64,000 nucleotides of DNA from Streptomyces longhuiensis (GTDB lineage Bacteria; Actinomycetota; Actinomycetes; Streptomycetales; Streptomycetaceae): NCBI RefSeq assembly GCF_020616555.1, contig NZ_CP085173.1:6960001-7024000 (forward strand), written 5' to 3'. This document shows, in pieces, positions 32,540-40,253 of this stretch; position 1 is the stretch's first letter, and every line of letters starts with the position of its first letter. The notes beneath the pieces are model-generated. The model saw only the letters and a program-made list of their open reading frames with translations. It did not search any database and was not told the origin of the DNA. The position numbers and the translations under genes were made by a program.

Positions 32540-32575
32540 TATTGATTCAATCAATATTGACAGACATTGAGTCAA
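32540..32575. promoter_or_regulatory. Palindromic operator region between the two citrate synthase genes
   Basis: TATTGATT-C-AATCAATA (32540-32556) is a perfect 17-bp palindrome. A second inverted pair TTGAC...GTCAA (32557-32561, 32571-32575) overlaps the ATTGA motif, which recurs at 32541, 32556 and 32566. In this GC-rich genome such AT-rich symmetry is notable. It sits in the 98-base divergent promoter. TTGACA (32557-32562) also resembles a -35 element for the plus-strand citrate synthase. Confidence 0.7.
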
Positions 32576-32609
32576 GCGTGGACAGTCAAATCAAGTCCAG
32601 GGAGGAAAC

Positions 32610-33776
32610 ATGCCGATCAACGGGACCACGTCCACCCCTGTCGACGTACCGCGGGGACTCGCGGGCGTCGTCGTCACCGACACCGAATTGGGTGACGTCA
32701 GAGGGCGTGAGGGCTTCTACCACTACCGCCAGTACTCGGCCGTCGAGCTCGCGCAGACCCGCAGCTTCGAGGACGTATGGCACCTGATGATCCACGGCGA
32801 GCTGCCGGACGCCGAGCAGTCCGCGGCCTTCGCCGCGCGCACGGCTGCCCTGCGCCGACTGCCCGACGACGTGCGGGCGGCGCTGCCGGTGATCGCCCGC
32901 GCCGGTGCGCTCTCCGGCCCGCTCGCCGGGCTGCGCAGCGCCCTGTCGCTCTTCGGTGCCTCACAGGGTTTCCGCCCTGTGTACGACATCGACGACGAGC
33001 GGCGGCGCGACGACACCCTGGCCGCCGCGGCGGTCGTGCCGACGCTGCTCACGGCGCTGCACCGGCTCGGCGACGGCCTCGAACCGGTCGAACCGCGCGA
33101 CGACCTGTCGTACGCCGCGAACTACCTCTACATGCTGACGGGTTCGGAGCCGGAGCCTGCTCACGCCCGCGCCATCGAGCAGTACCTGATCTCAACCATT
33201 GATCACGGGTTCAATGCGTCAACGTTCACGGCGAGGGTCATCACGTCGACCGGTGCCGATGTCGCGGCCTGTCTGGTCGGCGCCGTGGGGGCGCTCTCCG
33301 GGCCGCTGCACGGCGGCGCCCCGAGCCGCGCGCTCGACACCCTCGACGCGATCGGCGCGCCGGACCGGATCGACGGGTGGATCCGCGAGCGGGTCCTCGC
33401 GGGCGACCGGATCATGGGCTTCGGCCACCCCGTCTACCGCACGGAGGACCCTCGTTCGCGGATGCTGCGGGGCATCGCCGAGAGGTTCGGCGGGCCGATG
33501 GTGGAGTTCGCCGTCGAGGTCGAGCGCCACGTGGAGTCGATCCTCGCCGAGCTGAAGCCGGGCCGGGAACTTCACACGAACGTGGAGTTCTACGCGGGCG
33601 TGGTCATGGAGCTGTGCGGGTTGCCGCGCGCGATGTTCACCCCGACGTTCGCCGCTGCGCGGGTGGTGGGGTGGAGTGCCAACATCCTTGAGCAGGCCCG
33701 GGATTCGAAGATCATCCGCCCGGCGGCCCGGTATGTGGGCCCGACGGCTCCGGCGCCGGTACCGGTCGTGTCCTGA
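32610..33776 (+). CDS. Citrate synthase (type II/2-methylcitrate family)
   Basis: A 388-residue citrate synthase. The core segments are GPLHGGAPSRAL (near 232), the catalytic His in IMGFGHPVYRTEDPRS (near 270) and the catalytic Asp region NVEFYAGVVMELCGLP (near 328). The length is that of the short bacterial or archaeal class, which often has both citrate and methylcitrate synthase activity. ATG 32610 follows a strong ribosome binding site (AGGGAGGAAAC). It catalyses oxaloacetate plus acetyl-CoA (or propionyl-CoA) to citrate (or 2-methylcitrate). No prp genes are next to it. It is divergent from the HTH-citrate synthase fusion, which may control it. It is followed by a strong terminator. Confidence 0.93.
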   Translation: MPINGTTSTPVDVPRGLAGVVVTDTELGDVRGREGFYHYRQYSAVELAQTRSFEDVWHLMIHGELPDAEQSAAFAARTAALRRLPDDVRAALPVIARAGALSGPLAGLRSALSLFGASQGFRPVYDIDDERRRDDTLAAAAVVPTLLTALHRLGDGLEPVEPRDDLSYAANYLYMLTGSEPEPAHARAIEQYLISTIDHGFNASTFTARVITSTGADVAACLVGAVGALSGPLHGGAPSRALDTLDAIGAPDRIDGWIRERVLAGDRIMGFGHPVYRTEDPRSRMLRGIAERFGGPMVEFAVEVERHVESILAELKPGRELHTNVEFYAGVVMELCGLPRAMFTPTFAAARVVGWSANILEQARDSKIIRPAARYVGPTAPAPVPVVS

Positions 33777-33781
33777 ACGCG

Positions 33782-33816
33782 CCGGAGCCCGGTCCTTCGT
33801 GGGGACCGGGCTCCGG
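33782..33816 (+). terminator. Terminator after citrate synthase
   Basis: CCGGAGCCCGGTCC (33782-33795) pairs perfectly with GGACCGGGCTCCGG (33803-33816) around a 7-base loop, directly after the stop. It also serves the convergent gene. Confidence 0.8.
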
Positions 33817-33827
33817 GAAGCGGCGGG

Positions 33828-34064
33828 CTAGGCGTCCGGGATATCGGCCTTCGCGCGCACGAGCGTCTCACGGCTGACGATCACGATGCGCTCGTAGTCG
33901 GCCAGTGAGGCGTCGTCCGGGAGCTCTTTGCCTAGCTCCGCTGTGGCCTCTGTGCCGATGACGGCGAAGTTGCCGTCACTCAGCTCGAACACGTCAGGGC
34001 AGTTCGCGCCCGAGGTACTGCCACGGGCGTGCGGAGGCACACCGATGCGGCGCACGATCTTCAA
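33828..34064 (-). CDS. Small hypothetical protein (78 aa)
   Basis: A 78-residue protein starting with TTG 34064, with AAGGA ten bases upstream. Visible are CPDVFELSDGNFAVIGTEATAEL, the pattern of small Streptomyces proteins usually found beside helix-turn-helix and DUF6879 genes, and a C-terminal IVIVSRETLVRAKADI. No such partners are visible here; the DUF6082 gene lies 145 bases upstream on the same strand. GTG 34055 could also serve as the start. The region has lower GC and looks accessory. The role is unknown. Confidence 0.7.
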   Translation of the reverse strand: MKIVRRIGVPPHARGSTSGANCPDVFELSDGNFAVIGTEATAELGKELPDDASLADYERIVIVSRETLVRAKADIPDA

Positions 34065-34209
34065 GGGGTACCGATCCTTAGAGGAGGCTTACTTCCGGCA
34101 GGATGCCGACAGGCTAATGCGCCCCTTGGGACTCATGCGTAACGACGCCGCGGAATTTCTCGGAGGACTCGCTCGTGCGAGTGATGTCAGCCTGTTGACG
34201 ACCGAGAAG

Positions 34210-34764
34210 TCAGGACGTCGGTGGATCGCCGACCACCCACCACTCCTCTGTGTCCGCTTCCTCGAGCTCCTCGAGGAGACGGTCGGCGAGGCGGCCGAGC
34301 CGAGCTTCGGCGGAGGAGTGAATCAAGGTCGCCCGGTTAGGTCGACTGGCCCGCCAGTACTCGCGGAAGACCGGACTCTGGAACAGTTCGCGAAGACGGC
34401 CGTACATCTCTTGCTGGTCGATGATGCCCGCCTGGTCCAAGTGGAAGAGGTTGACGTACCAGGCATTCGCGAAGAAGAACTGCCGCACCTTCGCCGGTGG
34501 GATCTCGGCGTCGTACGTGTTGATCACGGCTGCGAGCGAGGGGTCGTCGATCGCCTTGAGCGACAGTTCCCAGTGCACGCGCTGCTGACGTGCCCGAGCG
34601 CTGCGCTGTTGCGACAACTCTTCCTGCTCCAGCTCCTCGATACGCAGACGCGCCTCCTCAAGGCGACGCCGCTGCGCGGCGAGTGCGAGGGCGGCTCCGA
34701 TGAGAGCCGCCCCGGCAATGACGGCGGACCCGATCCCTCGTACCCCAAAACTCTGTGTGGCCAT
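34210..34764 (-). CDS. DUF6082-family membrane-anchored protein
   Basis: A 184-residue protein. An N-terminal hydrophobic segment (IGSAVIAGAALIGAALALA, residues 11-29) is followed by a charged coiled-coil stretch (QRRRLEEARLRIEELEQEELSQQRSARARQQ). The C-terminal helical domain (AEIPPAKVRQFFFANAWYVNLFHLDQAGII... REYWRASRPNRATL) is typical of DUF6082. ATG 34764 begins MATQSFGVRGIG. It is one of a variable Streptomyces family of unknown function; the arrangement suggests an inner-membrane anchored cytoplasmic helical domain. It seems part of an accessory insertion between the citrate synthase and CobW genes. Confidence 0.8.
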   Translation of the reverse strand: MATQSFGVRGIGSAVIAGAALIGAALALAAQRRRLEEARLRIEELEQEELSQQRSARARQQRVHWELSLKAIDDPSLAAVINTYDAEIPPAKVRQFFFANAWYVNLFHLDQAGIIDQQEMYGRLRELFQSPVFREYWRASRPNRATLIHSSAEARLGRLADRLLEELEEADTEEWWVVGDPPTS

Positions 34765-35087
34765 GTCAACCCCCGGTTCAGGCGACCGTCCGCCGGTCGT
34801 CGGGTGCGGGGCGACGGGAAAGGACCGGCGAGCGGTGGGCGGCGCGCTTGCCGCCCCCCCGGGGTGCCGAGCGGCGCTGGTCGGCGGGGAGGCGGAGAGG
34901 AGGCACACGGAGGGAAGCAGGGTCGCTCGTCCGGGCGCCATGCCTGTCGTGTGCCCAGCCCGCGACGCTAACAATCGTTCACTTCGCGGTGTTTCTACGC
35001 GCTCGTATCCTGGGGCGGCATTCATTCGTCGTAAGAACGCCGGTCTGCGCGTCCGTGGACGCGTCGGTGTGTGAGAGAGGTCGCGCG
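34765..35087. other. Divergent region between DUF6082 and CobW genes
   Basis: A 323-base stretch. Plus-strand GTATCCTGG near 35005-35015 resembles a -10 element, with TTCACT about 20 bases before it. I searched for a Zur box of the TGAAAATGATTTTCA type and saw none. No coding-biased frame is present. Confidence 0.45.
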
Positions 35088-36194
35088 TTGAGTCAGCCGA
35101 GGCAGGAGCTTCCGCAGCAGATCCCGGTCGTCGTCCTCGCCGGGTTCCTGGGCTCCGGCAAGACCACCCTGCTGAACCATCTGCTGCACCACAGTGGCGG
35201 CACGCGGATCGGCGCGATCGTCAATGACTTCGGCTCCATCGAGATCGACGCCATGGCCGTCGCCGGGCAGCTCGGCGACTCCACCGTCTCCCTCGGCAAC
35301 GGGTGCCTGTGCTGCGCCGTCGACGCGAGCGAGCTCGACGAGTACCTGGACCGGCTCACCCGGCCGTCGGCCCGCAACGGCATCGATGTGATCGTGATCG
35401 AGGCGAGCGGGCTCGCCGAACCGCAGGAGCTCGTGCGCATGGTGCTCGCCAGCGAGAATCCGCGGATCGTGTACGGCGGTCTGGTCGAGGTCGTCGACGC
35501 CGTCGAGTTCGACACGACGCGGGAGCAACACCCCGAGCTCGACCGGCATCTGGTCATCGCCGACCTCGTGGTGGTCAACAAGGCCGACCGGGTCCCGGAG
35601 AGCGAGTACCAGCGTGTCCTGGAGCGCGTGCGCGGGCTGGCCGGAGGCGCAGCGGTCGTTCCCGCGACGTACGCGCGCGTGGACCCCGAGTTTCTCTTCG
35701 ACTGCCGGCCGACGCGCGAGCGGATCGGCCAGTTGTCGTTCGACGACCTCCATCGGCACGACGGCGACAGTGCGGGCGGAGACGAGCACGACGTGCATGA
35801 CGAGCACGACGGCCATCTGCACTCCGCCTACGACAGTGTCTCCGTCGAGTCCGAAGTGCCGCTCGATCCACGCCGGTTGATGGCGTTCCTCGACAGCAGG
35901 CCCGAGGGGCTCTACCGCATCAAGGGGTACGTCGACTTCGGCGCGGCCGACACGCGCAACAAGTACACCGTGCATGCCGTCGGTCGGTTCCTGCGGTTCT
36001 CGCCGGAGCCCTGGGCGCCCGGGGAGCCGCGCCTCAGTGGGCTCGTCCTCATCGGGGCCGGGATCGACGCCCCGCGGCTGAGCAAGGAACTGACCGCCTG
36101 CGCCCAGGACGCCCCGCACACCTATGCCGACGAGCACAGCATGTGGGGCGTCCTGAGATACGTACAGGAACCGCAGGACAACGAAAGGCTCTAG
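35088..36194 (+). CDS. CobW/COG0523-family GTPase with His-rich loop (metal chaperone)
   Basis: A 368-residue protein. The P-loop GFLGSGKTTLLNHLL is near residues 19-33, the metal-binding GNGCLCCAVD near 72-81 and the switch segments IEASGLAEPQELV and VNKADRV follow. Between the GTPase and the CobW C-terminal domain a loop rich in His and Asp (HRHDGDSAGGDEHDVHDEHDGHLHSAY, about 222-248) is a candidate zinc- or cobalt-binding tail. The family hands metal ions to client enzymes. TTG 35088 is preceded by GAGAGAGG. The stop codon shares CTAG with the convergent parC stop. The metal is not determined. Confidence 0.88.
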   Translation: MSQPRQELPQQIPVVVLAGFLGSGKTTLLNHLLHHSGGTRIGAIVNDFGSIEIDAMAVAGQLGDSTVSLGNGCLCCAVDASELDEYLDRLTRPSARNGIDVIVIEASGLAEPQELVRMVLASENPRIVYGGLVEVVDAVEFDTTREQHPELDRHLVIADLVVVNKADRVPESEYQRVLERVRGLAGGAAVVPATYARVDPEFLFDCRPTRERIGQLSFDDLHRHDGDSAGGDEHDVHDEHDGHLHSAYDSVSVESEVPLDPRRLMAFLDSRPEGLYRIKGYVDFGAADTRNKYTVHAVGRFLRFSPEPWAPGEPRLSGLVLIGAGIDAPRLSKELTACAQDAPHTYADEHSMWGVLRYVQEPQDNERL

Positions 36195-38647
36195 ACCGGC
36201 CCGGCCACCACCGAGACCGTCTTCGCGAGGGAGACGCCCGAGCCGTCGCGGCGCGGGTCGACCTCGGGCAGCTCGGCCGGGGTGCCGTTCTTCTGCGCCG
36301 CGCGGGCCGGTGTCGGGCCCGCCCAGCCCAGGCTCAGGCAGTCCTCGCCCTTCAGGAAGCGCTGGCAGCGCACGCCGCCCGTGGCCCGGCCCTTGCGCGG
36401 GTACTGGTCGAACGGGGTGAGCTTCGCCGTCGTCTGGACGGAGTCGTCGAGCGTGCCGCGCGACCCCGCCACCGTGAAGACGATCGCGTCCACCGCCGGA
36501 TCGACGGCGGTGAACGAGATCACCTTGGCGCCGTCGGCCAGCTTGATGCCCGCCATACCGCCCGCGGCCCGGCCCTGCGGACGTACCTGCGAGGCCTGGT
36601 AGCGGAGCAACTGCGCGTCGTCCGTGATGAAGACCAGGTCCTCCTCGCCGGTGCGCAGCTCCACGGCACCGACGATGCGGTCACCGTCCTTGAGGCCGAT
36701 GACCTCCAACTCGTCCTTGTTCGTCGGGTAGTCGGGCACGACGCGCTTGACCACGCCCTGCTCGGTGCCGATCGCCAGGCCGGGGGACGACTCGTCGAGG
36801 GTGGTCAGGCAGACCACCTTCTCGTCCGCCTCCAGCGACGACAGGAACTCCGTGACGGGCGCGCCTCCGGAGAGGTTCGGCGCCGAGGCCGTCTCCGGAA
36901 GCTGCGGCAGGTCGATGACGTTGAGCCGCAACAGGCGGCCCGTGGACGTGATCGCGCCGATCTCGCCGCGCGCCGTCGCCGGGACCGCGGAGACGATCAC
37001 ATCGTGCTTGGTGCGCCGGGCGTCCTCGTCGTCCCCGAACGGGTCGGCGGTCGCCGTGCGCGCCAGGAGGCCCGTGGACGACAGGAGTACGCGGCACGGG
37101 TCGTCGGCGACCTGGAGCGGCACCGCGGTGACCGCCGTGCCCGCCGACTCCAGGAGCACGGTGCGGCGCTCGGTGCCGAACTTCTTCGCGACCGCTGCCA
37201 GTTCGGCCGAAACGAGCTTGCGCAGCTCGGCGTCGGAGTCGAGGATCCCGGTCAGCTCGTCGATCTCGCCGTTGAGCCGGTCGCGCTCCGTCTCCAGCTC
37301 GATGCGGTCGAACCTGGTGAGGCGGCGCAGCGGCGTGTCCAGGATGTACTGCGTCTGGATCTCGCTCAGCGAGAAGCGCTCCATCAGGCGCTCCTTCGCC
37401 TGCGCGGAGTTGTCGCTGGAGCGGATGAGGCGGATGACCTCGTCGATGTCCACCAGCGCGACGAGGAGGCCCTCGACCAGATGCAGCCGGTCCTGCTTCT
37501 TCGTGCGGCGGAACTCGCTGCGGCGGCGCACGACCTCGAAGCGGTGGTCGAGATAGACCTCCAGGAGCTCCTTGAGGCCGAGCGTCAGGGGCTGGCCGTC
37601 GACCAGCGCCACGTTGTTGATGCCGAAGGACTCCTCCATCGGCGTCAGCTTGTAGAGCTGCTCCAGGACGGCCTCCGGCACGAAGCCGTTCTTGATCTCG
37701 ATGACCAGGCGCAGGCCGTGCTGGCGGTCGGTGAGGTCCTTGACGTCCGCGATGCCCTGGAGCTTCTTCGAGCCGACCAGGTCCTTGATCTTCGCGATGA
37801 CCTTCTCGGGGCCCACCGCGAAGGGCAGTTCGGTGACGACGAGGCCCTTGCGGCGCGCCGTCACGTCCTCCACGGAGACCGTGGCGCGGATCTTGAAGGT
37901 GCCGCGGCCCGACTCGTAGGCGTCCTTGATGCCGGACAGGCCGACGATCCGGCCGCCGGTCGGCAGGTCGGGTCCCGGGACGAACTTCATGAGCGTCTCG
38001 AGGTCGGCGCCCGGGTGCCTGATCAGGTGGCGGGCGGCGGCGATGACCTCGCCGAGATTGTGCGGCGGCATGTTCGTCGCCATGCCGACGGCGATGCCGG
38101 ACGCGCCGTTGACCAGGAGGTTCGGGTAGGCGGCCGGCAGGACTGCGGGCTCCTGCTCCTGGCCGTCGTAGTTCGGCCCGAAGTCGACCGTGTTCTCGTC
38201 GATCGACTCCGTCATCAGCGACGTCGCGGGGGCCATCCGGCACTCGGTGTACCGCATGGCGGCCGGCGGGTCGTCGTTCCCCAGGGAGCCGAAGTTCCCG
38301 TGGCCGTCGACCAGGGGGAGGCGCATCGAGAAGGGCTGGGCGAGCCGCACCAGGGCGTCGTAGATCGACGCGTCTCCGTGCGGGTGCAACTTACCCATGA
38401 CCTCGCCGACGACCCGGGCGCACTTCACATAGCCGCGGTCGGGGCGCAGGCCCATCTCGTTCATCTGGTAGACGATGCGCCGGTGGACGGGCTTCATGCC
38501 GTCACGGGCGTCCGGCAGGGCCCGGGAGTAGATCACCGAGTAGGCGTACTCGAGGAAGGAGCCCTGCATTTCGTCGACAACGTCAATGTCGAGGATCCGC
38601 TCCTCGAAGTCGTCGGGAGGCGGGGTCTTCGTGCTGCGGCGGGCCAT
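36191..38647 (-). CDS. parC: DNA topoisomerase IV subunit A (second GyrA-type protein)
   Basis: An 818-residue type IIA topoisomerase A subunit. The winged helix and QRDR segment [24 protein letters not shown] is near 85-105 and the catalytic Tyr lies in MRYTECRMA near 130. In the QRDR the Ser83-equivalent of E. coli GyrA is Ala, as in M. tuberculosis GyrA. C-terminal beta-pinwheel repeats run from about 500 ([15 protein letters not shown]..., [14 protein letters not shown]). With ParE (16937-19072) it forms topoisomerase IV, which decatenates daughter chromosomes, although the two genes lie 17 kb apart. Its stop overlaps the convergent CobW stop. Confidence 0.95.
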   Translation of the reverse strand: MARRSTKTPPPDDFEERILDIDVVDEMQGSFLEYAYSVIYSRALPDARDGMKPVHRRIVYQMNEMGLRPDRGYVKCARVVGEVMGKLHPHGDASIYDALVRLAQPFSMRLPLVDGHGNFGSLGNDDPPAAMRYTECRMAPATSLMTESIDENTVDFGPNYDGQEQEPAVLPAAYPNLLVNGASGIAVGMATNMPPHNLGEVIAAARHLIRHPGADLETLMKFVPGPDLPTGGRIVGLSGIKDAYESGRGTFKIRATVSVEDVTARRKGLVVTELPFAVGPEKVIAKIKDLVGSKKLQGIADVKDLTDRQHGLRLVIEIKNGFVPEAVLEQLYKLTPMEESFGINNVALVDGQPLTLGLKELLEVYLDHRFEVVRRRSEFRRTKKQDRLHLVEGLLVALVDIDEVIRLIRSSDNSAQAKERLMERFSLSEIQTQYILDTPLRRLTRFDRIELETERDRLNGEIDELTGILDSDAELRKLVSAELAAVAKKFGTERRTVLLESAGTAVTAVPLQVADDPCRVLLSSTGLLARTATADPFGDDEDARRTKHDVIVSAVPATARGEIGAITSTGRLLRLNVIDLPQLPETASAPNLSGGAPVTEFLSSLEADEKVVCLTTLDESSPGLAIGTEQGVVKRVVPDYPTNKDELEVIGLKDGDRIVGAVELRTGEEDLVFITDDAQLLRYQASQVRPQGRAAGGMAGIKLADGAKVISFTAVDPAVDAIVFTVAGSRGTLDDSVQTTAKLTPFDQYPRKGRATGGVRCQRFLKGEDCLSLGWAGPTPARAAQKNGTPAELPEVDPRRDGSGVSLAKTVSVVAGPV

Positions 38648-38849
38648 CGCTGCTGCGGCTCCTTCACAGATGCTGCCGGGGCATGTACGAGAATCTGACG
38701 CGCACCATTGTGGACCGCCCCACTGACAACGCCGACCGCGACCCGTCCGTACGGCGTTCGGTGCTCGCTCTCGGCGTACCCAGTGCGGGAACTTCGCCAG
38801 GCGTCAGAACGCTTGCATACAGTGGCAGAACTGGCAGCACATCTGCAGT

Positions 38850-38869
38850 TTCCGCGATAGTTCCGCGAT
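38850..38869 (+). promoter_or_regulatory. Direct repeat just upstream of the M16 peptidase start
   Basis: TTCCGCGAT occurs at 38850-38858 and again at 38861-38869, an 11-base period, about 14 bases before the ATG. The region between parC and this gene (38648-38882) otherwise shows no strong -35/-10 pair, and an ACTG...CAGT inverted repeat lies near 38830-38848. Confidence 0.35.
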
Positions 38870-38882
38870 CGAAGGGACGTAC

Positions 38883-40253
38883 ATGCCCATGGGTCACACG
38901 GCCACCGCCGAGGCCGGCTCCGGCGGCCTGACAGCGACCGAGCACCGCCTCGACAACGGGCTGCGCGTGGTGCTCTCCGAGGACCACCTCACCCCGGTCG
39001 CAGCCGTCTGCCTCTGGTACGACGTCGGCTCGCGCCACGAGGTCAAGGGCCGCACGGGCCTGGCTCACCTCTTCGAGCACCTGATGTTCCAGGGCTCGAA
39101 GCAGGTCCACGGGAACGGGCACTTCGAGCTGGTGCAGGGCGCCGGCGGCTCGCTGAACGGGACGACGAGTTTCGAGCGCACCAACTACTTCGAGACCATG
39201 CCGACCCACCAGCTGGAGCTCGCGCTCTGGCTGGAGGCCGACCGGATGGGCTCCCTCCTCGCCGCGCTCGACGAGGAGTCGATGGAGAACCAGCGCGACG
39301 TCGTCAAGAACGAGCGCCGCCAGCGCTACGACAACGTTCCGTACGGGACCGCGTTCGAGAAGCTGACCGCCCTCGTGTACCCGGAGGGCCACCCGTACCA
39401 CCACACGCCCATCGGCTCCATGGCCGACCTGGACGCGGCCACCCTGGAGGACGCGCGGAACTTCTTCCGTACGTACTACGCCCCGAACAACGCCGTCCTC
39501 TCGGTCGTCGGGGACATCGACCCCGAGCAGACGCTGGCCTGGGTCGAGAAGTACTTCGGCTCCATCCCGCGCCACGACGGCAAGCAGCCCCCGCGCGACG
39601 GCGCCCTGCCCGACCGGATCGGCGAGGGCGTGCGCGAGGTCGTCGAGGAGGAGGTCCCGGCCCGCGCGCTGATGGCCGCCTACCGGCTGCCGCAGGACGG
39701 CTCGCGCGCGTGCGACGCGGCCGACCTGGCCCTGACGGTCCTCGGCGGCGGCGAGTCGTCCCGGATCTACAACCGTCTCGTCCGCCGCGACCAGACCGCC
39801 GTCGCCGCCGGGTTCGGTCTCCTGAGGCTCGCGGGGGCGCCCTCCGTGGGGTGGCTGGACGTGAAGACGTCCGGCGACGTCGAGGTCCCGGTGATCGAGG
39901 AGGCCGTCGACGAGGAGCTCGCGCGGTTCGCCGCCGACGGTCCCACTCCGGAGGAAATGGAGCGCGCGCAGGCCCAGTTGGAGCGCGAGTGGCTCGACCG
40001 GCTCGGCACGGTCTCGGGCCGCGCCGACGAACTGTGCAGGTTCGCCGTCCTGTTCGGCGACCCGCAGCTCGCCCTGACCGCCGTCCAGCGCGTCCTCGAC
40101 ATCACCGCCGAGGAGGTCCAGGAGGTGGCCCAGGCCCATCTGCGCCCCGACAACCGCGCGGTGCTCGTCTACGAGCCCACGGCCCCCGAAGAGGCCGACG
40201 AGACCGCCGCAGCGACCACGGACGAGACCGCAGACGAGGAGGCCGGCAAGTGA
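38883..40253 (+). CDS. M16-family zinc metallopeptidase, active subunit
   Basis: A 456-residue pitrilysin-type peptidase. The inverted zinc motif HLFEH in TGLAHLFEHLMFQGSK is near residue 60, and the third ligand Glu lies about 75 residues on, in NQRDVVKNERRQRYDN. The catalytic Glu is the one inside HLFEH. Family enzymes degrade small or unfolded peptides and process mitochondrial or bacterial precursors. ATG 38883 follows GAAGGGACG. Its TGA overlaps the GTG of the next gene (GTGA), a coupled pair of the alpha/beta type. The C-terminal tail is Glu/Thr-rich. Confidence 0.93.
   Translation: MPMGHTATAEAGSGGLTATEHRLDNGLRVVLSEDHLTPVAAVCLWYDVGSRHEVKGRTGLAHLFEHLMFQGSKQVHGNGHFELVQGAGGSLNGTTSFERTNYFETMPTHQLELALWLEADRMGSLLAALDEESMENQRDVVKNERRQRYDNVPYGTAFEKLTALVYPEGHPYHHTPIGSMADLDAATLEDARNFFRTYYAPNNAVLSVVGDIDPEQTLAWVEKYFGSIPRHDGKQPPRDGALPDRIGEGVREVVEEEVPARALMAAYRLPQDGSRACDAADLALTVLGGGESSRIYNRLVRRDQTAVAAGFGLLRLAGAPSVGWLDVKTSGDVEVPVIEEAVDEELARFAADGPTPEEMERAQAQLEREWLDRLGTVSGRADELCRFAVLFGDPQLALTAVQRVLDITAEEVQEVAQAHLRPDNRAVLVYEPTAPEEADETAAATTDETADEEAGK

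Noticed and set aside
34765..35087. Zur box upstream of the CobW gene
   Set aside because: I searched for TGAAAATGATTTTCA-like symmetry and found none.
36143..38698. 851-codon plus-strand frame opposite parC
   Set aside because: Antisense shadow of parC; no coding bias of its own.
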